From NCBI RefSeq assembly GCF_007665395.1, contig NZ_VDND01000002.1, positions 248,001-312,000 on the forward strand: 64,000 nucleotides of DNA. Reading direction: 5' to 3'. The stretch is from Pseudomonas oryzihabitans. Its GTDB lineage: Bacteria > Pseudomonadota > Gammaproteobacteria > Pseudomonadales > Pseudomonadaceae. Below, one piece after another: positions 58,634 to 64,000 of the stretch. Position 1 is the first letter of the stretch, and each line of letters starts with the position of its first letter. The position numbers were made by a program, and so were the translations under genes. Under the pieces are notes generated by a model. That model was not told the origin of the DNA. It was given only the letters and a program-made list of their open reading frames with translations, and made no database searches.

Positions 58634-59212
58634 GTGTCCACCATCCGTGAAATGTTGCGTGCCGAAGGCGGTGCTCTGCACCAGCAGGTCGACGCGGCCT
58701 TCGGTCGCTATGAGCTCCAGGCGCGGCCCCACTACACCGCCTTCCTGCAGGCCCACGCCCAGGCGCTGATCGGCCTCGAGGACCTGCTGGAGCGCTCCGG
58801 CATCCAGCGCTTGCTGCCCGATTGGCCGGAGCGGCGGCGGACCTCGGTGCTGGGCGCGGATCTGCAGCGACTGCACGCCGACCAGCCCGAGGCGGTGGTC
58901 ATCGAGCGGCTGCTCGACGAGGGCGAGTGCTGGGGGGTGGCCTATGTGCTGGAAGGCTCTCGCCTCGGGTCGCGTCTGCTGGATCGCCATGCGGGGGAGA
59001 GTCCGGACGAGGCGGTACGCGACGCCCGCGCCTACCTGGGCCATGTGCCACCCCAGGGCGCCTGGCCGGCGTTCCTCGCGCGGCTGGACACGGCGGGCGG
59101 CGAGGCGAGCCTGCACCCCGGCATGCTGGCCGGGCAGCGCCTGGCGTTCGAGGTCTTCCTGGCCGCCGGACGCCAGCATGCGCCCGTCAAGGCACCCTCC
59201 GAGTCCGCCTAG
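58634..59212 (+). CDS. bphO: Biliverdin-producing heme oxygenase
   Basis: A 192-residue heme oxygenase that opens heme to biliverdin, the chromophore of BphP. The proximal histidine is in EGGALHQQVDAAFG, and GECWGVAYVLEGSRLGSRLL is the distal-helix glycine segment of the BphO family. The GTG start has GAGG 8 bases before it. In P. aeruginosa bphO precedes bphP, whereas here it closes a four-gene run. The stop shares CTAG with the stop of the convergent gene. Confidence 0.92.
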   Translation: MSTIREMLRAEGGALHQQVDAAFGRYELQARPHYTAFLQAHAQALIGLEDLLERSGIQRLLPDWPERRRTSVLGADLQRLHADQPEAVVIERLLDEGECWGVAYVLEGSRLGSRLLDRHAGESPDEAVRDARAYLGHVPPQGAWPAFLARLDTAGGEASLHPGMLAGQRLAFEVFLAAGRQHAPVKAPSESA

Positions 59213-60090
59213 AGCGCCCTGAGGTAACCCGTCACCTCGGCGGCGCCGAGCCGCTCGAGGATTTCGGCCAGTACCCGGGTGCTGGCGACCTCGTTGGGCA
59301 GCAGCAGCCATTCCAGGTCCTGCCCCGGCGCCGGCGCCGGCAGCGGCAGGCGGGCATAGTCGAGCTTCAGGCTGAGCAGTACCTGGATGAAATCCGGGTG
59401 ATTCCAGACCGCGTTGGGCAAGGCATAGAGCGCGAAGGCCTGCTGCAGGCGCTCCACCGCCGCCAACTCCAGGCGCAGGCAGTGGACCTGTGCCGGTACT
59501 TCCACGGCGATCCCGCGGATGCGGGCGTAGGCGACGATGCTGGCAAAGGCCAGGGTGGTGCTCGCGTCGTTTTCCAGGAAGAAGCGCGGGCCGCGCCAGC
59601 TGGCCTGGCGCAGGCGCAGCGGCTGTTCGCTGGAGAGCGTCGGCAGCGCCCGATAGAGGGCCGCCTGAAAATCCCGGTAGCCGATGATGCGCGCCTGGTC
59701 GCGCGCCGCCGGCAGGGCCGCCAGTTCCTCGAGTTGCTGCACCGTCGCCAGGGCGGGCTCGCCGAGACGATGGCAGAGGCCGTCCAGCTGGCGCAGGTCG
59801 AACGCCGGCAGCTGCCGGGTATCGGCGACCACCAGCTGGCTCAGCAGCGCGTGGGCCTTGCTCTTGATTTCCTGGGTCGGGCCGGACAGGGCCGCCCGGG
59901 GCAGGTTGTGGAGCAGATGCAGCGGATGACCGTCATCCCACCAGAGGCTGTTCTGCGGCAGCGGCAGCGGGACGAAGGCATCGGCCAGGCGTTCCAGGCA
60001 GCGCTGGATGCGCCGACTCGCCAGGGACGGATGCAGGTGCCAGGCCAGCGAGGACCAGGGGCTGCCCAGGAGGTTGGCACTGTTGCTCAT
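59209..60090 (-). CDS. Conserved hypothetical protein upstream of pyrD
   Basis: A 293-residue protein that I do not recognise with confidence. It has no signal peptide or membrane segment. Notable parts are LHLLHNLPRAALSGPTQEIK, DTRQLPAFDLRQLDGLCHRL and RGPRFFLENDASTTLAFASI, which look like conserved structural motifs. It is divergent from pyrD and overlaps the bphO stop by four bases. A regulatory link with the light operon is not indicated beyond the overlap. Confidence 0.8.
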   Translation of the reverse strand: MSNSANLLGSPWSSLAWHLHPSLASRRIQRCLERLADAFVPLPLPQNSLWWDDGHPLHLLHNLPRAALSGPTQEIKSKAHALLSQLVVADTRQLPAFDLRQLDGLCHRLGEPALATVQQLEELAALPAARDQARIIGYRDFQAALYRALPTLSSEQPLRLRQASWRGPRFFLENDASTTLAFASIVAYARIRGIAVEVPAQVHCLRLELAAVERLQQAFALYALPNAVWNHPDFIQVLLSLKLDYARLPLPAPAPGQDLEWLLLPNEVASTRVLAEILERLGAAEVTGYLRAL

Positions 60091-60238
60091 GAGGTCTCCG
60101 GGGCGAATAGGAACGGCGCGACCGATTCTAGCGTGGCAATGACCGCGCTATCGTCAAATGATTCCCCAAAGGCAGGATCTTTCGCACGAGCGACCGGTCG
60201 ACCTGGGCGGGAGCGACGTATGGCAGCGGGCAAGGCTG

Positions 60239-60244
60239 TATAAT
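60239..60244 (+). promoter_or_regulatory. Consensus -10 element before pyrD
   Basis: TATAAT lies 31 bp before the pyrD ATG; the matching -35 region (about 60215-60221) is weak. This gives a leader of about 25 nt. Confidence 0.6.
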
Positions 60245-60275
60245 GCGCGCTTTCCGAATCGCCTGTGAGTCCGCC

Positions 60276-61295
<1,020 letters not shown>

Positions 61296-61299
61296 GGGG

Positions 61300-61320
61300 G
61301 GGGGCTCGCCAGGAGCCCCC
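61300..61320. terminator. Hairpin after pyrD
   Basis: GGGGGCTC (61300-61307) and GAGCCCCC (61313-61320) form an 8-bp GC stem four bases after the pyrD stop. No T run follows. Confidence 0.5.
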
Positions 61321-61379
61321 AGGGGAACGGGTCCCCGATCCTGGAAGAGGATCTGACTGGAAAGAAACCAGAACGCTGT

Positions 61380-61396
61380 GGAAGCCCTGGGCTTCC
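61380..61396 (-). terminator. Hairpin after rmf
   Basis: GGAAGCC-CTG-GGCTTCC forms a 7-bp stem, 16 bp beyond the rmf stop on the minus strand. Confidence 0.5.
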
Positions 61397-61411
61397 GCGG
61401 GTGAAATCGAA

Positions 61412-61627
61412 TTAGCCTACGGCTTGAAGTTCATTCATGCGTTGAAGACCGGCGGTGCCTACGTAGCCGTCCCATTGATCGCTGCGGCCCTCGCGCCAGC
61501 CATTGAGCCAGGCCTGCCGGACGGCGTCCTGGGTGAAGGGACAAAGATCCCGCGACTTGCCCACAATGCCGTGCTGATAACCACGCTGGAAAGCTCGTTC
61601 CATTGGATCACGCTTGAGTCTTCTCAT
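61412..61627 (-). CDS. rmf: Ribosome modulation factor
   Basis: A 71-residue basic protein that joins 70S ribosomes into inactive 100S dimers in stationary phase. MRRLKRDPMERAFQRGYQHG, SRDLCPFTQDAVRQAWLNGW and REGRSDQWDGYVGTAGLQRM are nearly the full family consensus. The start is the conserved MRRLKRDP; an upstream in-frame extension of 27 codons is not part of the family. Divergent from rlmKL. A 9-bp hairpin lies 55 nt upstream in its leader. Confidence 0.97.
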   Translation of the reverse strand: MRRLKRDPMERAFQRGYQHGIVGKSRDLCPFTQDAVRQAWLNGWREGRSDQWDGYVGTAGLQRMNELQAVG

Positions 61628-61682
61628 AGGGTAGTGCCCTCGTAGGTTGACTTGCAGATTGTCCATGGCCCGTTGCAGGCCT

Positions 61683-61710
61683 GGATGCCAGAGCCGGCGT
61701 CCTGGCATCC
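61683..61710 (-). promoter_or_regulatory. Leader hairpin upstream of rmf
   Basis: GGATGCCAG (61683-61691) and CTGGCATCC (61702-61710) form a 9-bp perfect stem with a 10-base loop. If transcription starts beyond it (TTATAGCT-like -10 on the minus strand near 61780), it would lie in the rmf mRNA leader. Confidence 0.4.
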
Positions 61711-61944
61711 GCCCCGCACCTTCGCGCTGCGGGTGGTCAATTACTAACCAATGGGGCTCCGGCTGGGAACGACCTTTTAGCTATAAGCCGTAACCTAATC
61801 GAAATGAAACGGCGATAAACCGCCGCTGGAATGCCGTCACTGCGGCTTGTTGAGTCGCAGTCAAACTTTCACGGAAGGGGCTGTCCTTACCGGTCAATCC
61901 GACCAAAGGCAGAAAGTTCCTTGCGCTAACCTATGGATTCAACG

Positions 61945-64000
61945 ATGTCCGCGATGCAACAACTCATCCTCACCTGTCCCAAGGGCCTCGAGACCCTGCT
62001 GCTGGAAGAGGCCCAGGGCCTCGGCCTGCAGGAAGCCCGCAGCCAGACCGCGGCGGTGCGCGGCGAGGCGAGTCTCGCGGATGCCTACCGCCTGTGCCTT
62101 TGGTCACGCCTGGCCAACCGGGTGCTGCTGGTACTGGCCCGCTTCCCGGTGGAAGATCCCCAGGGGCTGTACCTAAGCGTGCATGGCGTGGAGTGGGAAG
62201 AGCACCTGGCGCCCACCGGTACCCTCGCCGTGGGTTTCAGCGGCCAGGGCGCCGGCATCGACAACACCCACTTCGGCGCGCTCAAGGTCAAGGACGCCAT
62301 CGTCGATCGCCTGCGCGAACGGACCGGCCAGCGGCCGACCGTGGACAAGATCGCCCCTGACCTGCGGGTGCATCTGCACCTGGAGCGCGGCCAGGCGATC
62401 CTCTCGCTGGACCTTTCCGGGCAGAGCCTGCACCAGCGCGGCTATCGCCTGCAGCAGGGGGCGGCGCCGCTGAAGGAAAACCTCGCGGCCGCGGTGCTGA
62501 TCCGCGCTGGCTGGCCGGCCCTGGCGGCCGCCGGTGGAGCCCTTGCCGACCCCATGTGCGGGGTGGGGACCTTCCTGGTCGAGGCCGGCCTGATGGCGGC
62601 GGACATCGCTCCCAACCTGCGCCGCGAGCGCTGGGGCTTTTCCGGCTGGCTGGGCCATGTGCCCGCGCTCTGGCAGCAGTTGCACCAGGAAGCCGAAGCC
62701 CGGGCCGCGGCCGGCCTGGCCGGGACGCCGGCCTGGATCCGCGGCTACGAAGCCGATCCGCGGCTGATCCAGCCGGCGCGCAACAACATCGAGCGGGCCG
62801 GGCTGTCCGAATGGATCAAGGTCTACCAGGGTGAGGTCGCCAGCTTCGAGCCGCGCCCGGACAAGGGCCAGACCGGCCTGGTGATCTGCAACCCACCCTA
62901 TGGCGAGCGCCTGGGCGACGAAGCCAGCCTGCTGTACCTCTACCAGAACCTCGGCGAGCGCCTGCGCCAGGCCTGCCTCGGCTGGCGCGCAGGGGTGTTC
63001 ACCGGCGCCCCCGAGCTGGGCAAGCGCATGGGCATCCGCAGCCACAAGCAATACGCCTTCTGGAACGGCGCCTTGCCCTGCAAGTTGCTGATGTTCGAGG
63101 TGGAGCCGCGGCAGTTCGTCACCGGCAGCCGCAGCGGCGAGCGGCCGGCCACGGCCCAGGCGGCGGAGCCGGCCAAGCTCAGCGAGGGCGGGCAGATGTT
63201 CGCCAATCGCCTGCAGAAGAATCTCAAGCAACTCGGCAAGTGGGCGCGCAACCAGGGCGTGCAGTGCTATCGGCTGTATGACGCCGACATGCCCGAATAC
63301 GCCGTGGCCGTGGACCTCTATGGCGAGCGCGTCCATGTGCAGGAATACGCGCCGCCACGTTCCATCGATCCGGACAAGGCCCAGGCGCGCCTGCTCGACG
63401 CCCTGGCGGCCATTCCCCAGGCGCTGGGCATAGATCCATCGCTGGTGGTGGTCAAGCGGCGCGAGCGGCAGAGTGGCACCAAGCAGTACGAACGCCAGGC
63501 GGCCCAGGGTGAGTTCCTGCAGGTGGACGAGGCGGGCGCCAAGCTGCTGGTCAACCTGACCGACTACCTGGACACCGGCCTGTTCCTGGATCACCGACCG
63601 CTGCGCCTGCGCCTGCGCCAGGAAGCCCAGGGCAAGCGCTTCCTCAACCTGTTCTGCTACACCGGCGCCGCCACGGTGCAGGCGGCGGTGGGTGGGGCGC
63701 GCAGCACCACCAGCGTCGATCTCTCGCGGACCTATCTCGACTGGGCGCGGCGCAACCTCGCCCTCAACGGGTTCTCCGAGCGGCATCGCCTGGAGCAGGG
63801 CGACGTGCTGCACTGGCTGGAAAACGATCGTGGCGAATACGATCTGATCTTCGTCGATCCGCCGACCTTCTCCAACTCCAAGCGCCTGGAAGGGGTCTTC
63901 GACGTCCAGCGTGACCACGTCGGGCTCATCGATTCGGCCATGGCGCACCTGAGTCGCACCGGCGTGCTGTATTTCTCCAACAACTTCCGCAAGTTCGAGC
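61945..64000 (+). CDS. rlmL: Bifunctional 23S rRNA methyltransferase RlmKL (3' end missing)
   Basis: A fused methyltransferase that makes m2G2445 (RlmL part) and m7G2069 (RlmK part) in 23S rRNA; 685 codons are present and the frame is open at the right edge. An N-terminal THUMP region (to about residue 160) precedes LADPMCGVGTFLVEAGLMAA and the catalytic VICNPPYGERLGD of RlmL. RlmK starts near residue 410, with RFLNLFCYTGAATVQAAVGG and LIFVDPPTFSNSKRL. The start could be the ATG at 61933, 61945 or 61954; none has a strong ribosome-binding site. Confidence 0.95.
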   Translation, partial: MSAMQQLILTCPKGLETLLLEEAQGLGLQEARSQTAAVRGEASLADAYRLCLWSRLANRVLLVLARFPVEDPQGLYLSVHGVEWEEHLAPTGTLAVGFSGQGAGIDNTHFGALKVKDAIVDRLRERTGQRPTVDKIAPDLRVHLHLERGQAILSLDLSGQSLHQRGYRLQQGAAPLKENLAAAVLIRAGWPALAAAGGALADPMCGVGTFLVEAGLMAADIAPNLRRERWGFSGWLGHVPALWQQLHQEAEARAAAGLAGTPAWIRGYEADPRLIQPARNNIERAGLSEWIKVYQGEVASFEPRPDKGQTGLVICNPPYGERLGDEASLLYLYQNLGERLRQACLGWRAGVFTGAPELGKRMGIRSHKQYAFWNGALPCKLLMFEVEPRQFVTGSRSGERPATAQAAEPAKLSEGGQMFANRLQKNLKQLGKWARNQGVQCYRLYDADMPEYAVAVDLYGERVHVQEYAPPRSIDPDKAQARLLDALAAIPQALGIDPSLVVVKRRERQSGTKQYERQAAQGEFLQVDEAGAKLLVNLTDYLDTGLFLDHRPLRLRLRQEAQGKRFLNLFCYTGAATVQAAVGGARSTTSVDLSRTYLDWARRNLALNGFSERHRLEQGDVLHWLENDRGEYDLIFVDPPTFSNSKRLEGVFDVQRDHVGLIDSAMAHLSRTGVLYFSNNFRKFE

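Overview
The window is a chromosomal stretch of a GC-rich gammaproteobacterium, almost certainly a Pseudomonas (possibly of the P. oryzihabitans/psychrotolerans type, which I cannot prove). The clues are the family content and gene order: purM-purN-DUF3108, DUF2066-hda, arsC-wrbA, yihY-acyP-proS-OprD porin-HIT-slyX resembles the P. aeruginosa order as I remember it, and pyrD, rmf and rlmKL sit together at the right end. I see no rRNA, tRNA, CRISPR array, prophage or intact insertion sequence. Genes are dense. The very long antisense reading frames opposite gdhB, bphP, uvrA-like and the chemoreceptor genes are high-GC shadows.

Layout. 1-3.0 kb: an ATP-grasp/alpha-E fusion (cut by the left edge), a transglutaminase-like protein and a small membrane protein. 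3.1-4.9 kb: hutH behind a consensus-like promoter whose spacer holds a HutC-type palindrome. 4.9-10.6 kb: azoreductase, a mosaic repeat patch, a PepSY/DUF2946 metal-linked pair, an acetyltransferase, cobF and an MFS transporter. 10.6-17.4 kb: a class II UvrA-like ATPase with an 18-bp palindrome before its start, then a TonB receptor, FecR and FecI surface-signalling set with a likely Fur box. 17.6-23 kb: DUF2252 protein, chemoreceptor, and a MocR regulator divergent from a carboxymuconolactone decarboxylase-like gene. 23.4-28.6 kb: aspT-asd (aspartate:alanine exchange plus aspartate decarboxylation), then dmeF with an RcnR-type sensor, and a YajD-like HNH protein.

28.6-35.6 kb is the most accessory-looking part. 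It holds an exported ClpP-fold protein, an exact 200-bp-period tandem repeat, an HBM-type chemoreceptor, and a small reading frame that joins a LysR-like N-terminus to the C-terminal end of a second ClpP-fold protein. A SulP transporter, a 59-codon gene with its own ribosome-binding site and terminator, and a large REP-type inverted repeat follow. 35.6-53.2 kb is mostly core: purine biosynthesis, Hda, quinone reductase, ArsC, YihY, acylphosphatase, ProS, OprD porin, HIT/SlyX, the 1615-residue NAD-glutamate dehydrogenase and a secreted hydrolase. 53.3-59.2 kb is a red-light sensing operon: bacteriophytochrome, single-domain response regulator, hybrid kinase and the heme oxygenase that makes the biliverdin chromophore. 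The window ends with pyrD, rmf and an rlmKL cut by the right edge.

The best candidates for something little described are the ClpP-fold/LysR remnant locus, the four-gene light-sensing operon with an extra hybrid kinase, the ATP-grasp/alpha-E/transglutaminase set, and the compact palindromes placed before uvrA-like, purM, hutH and the metal sensor gene.
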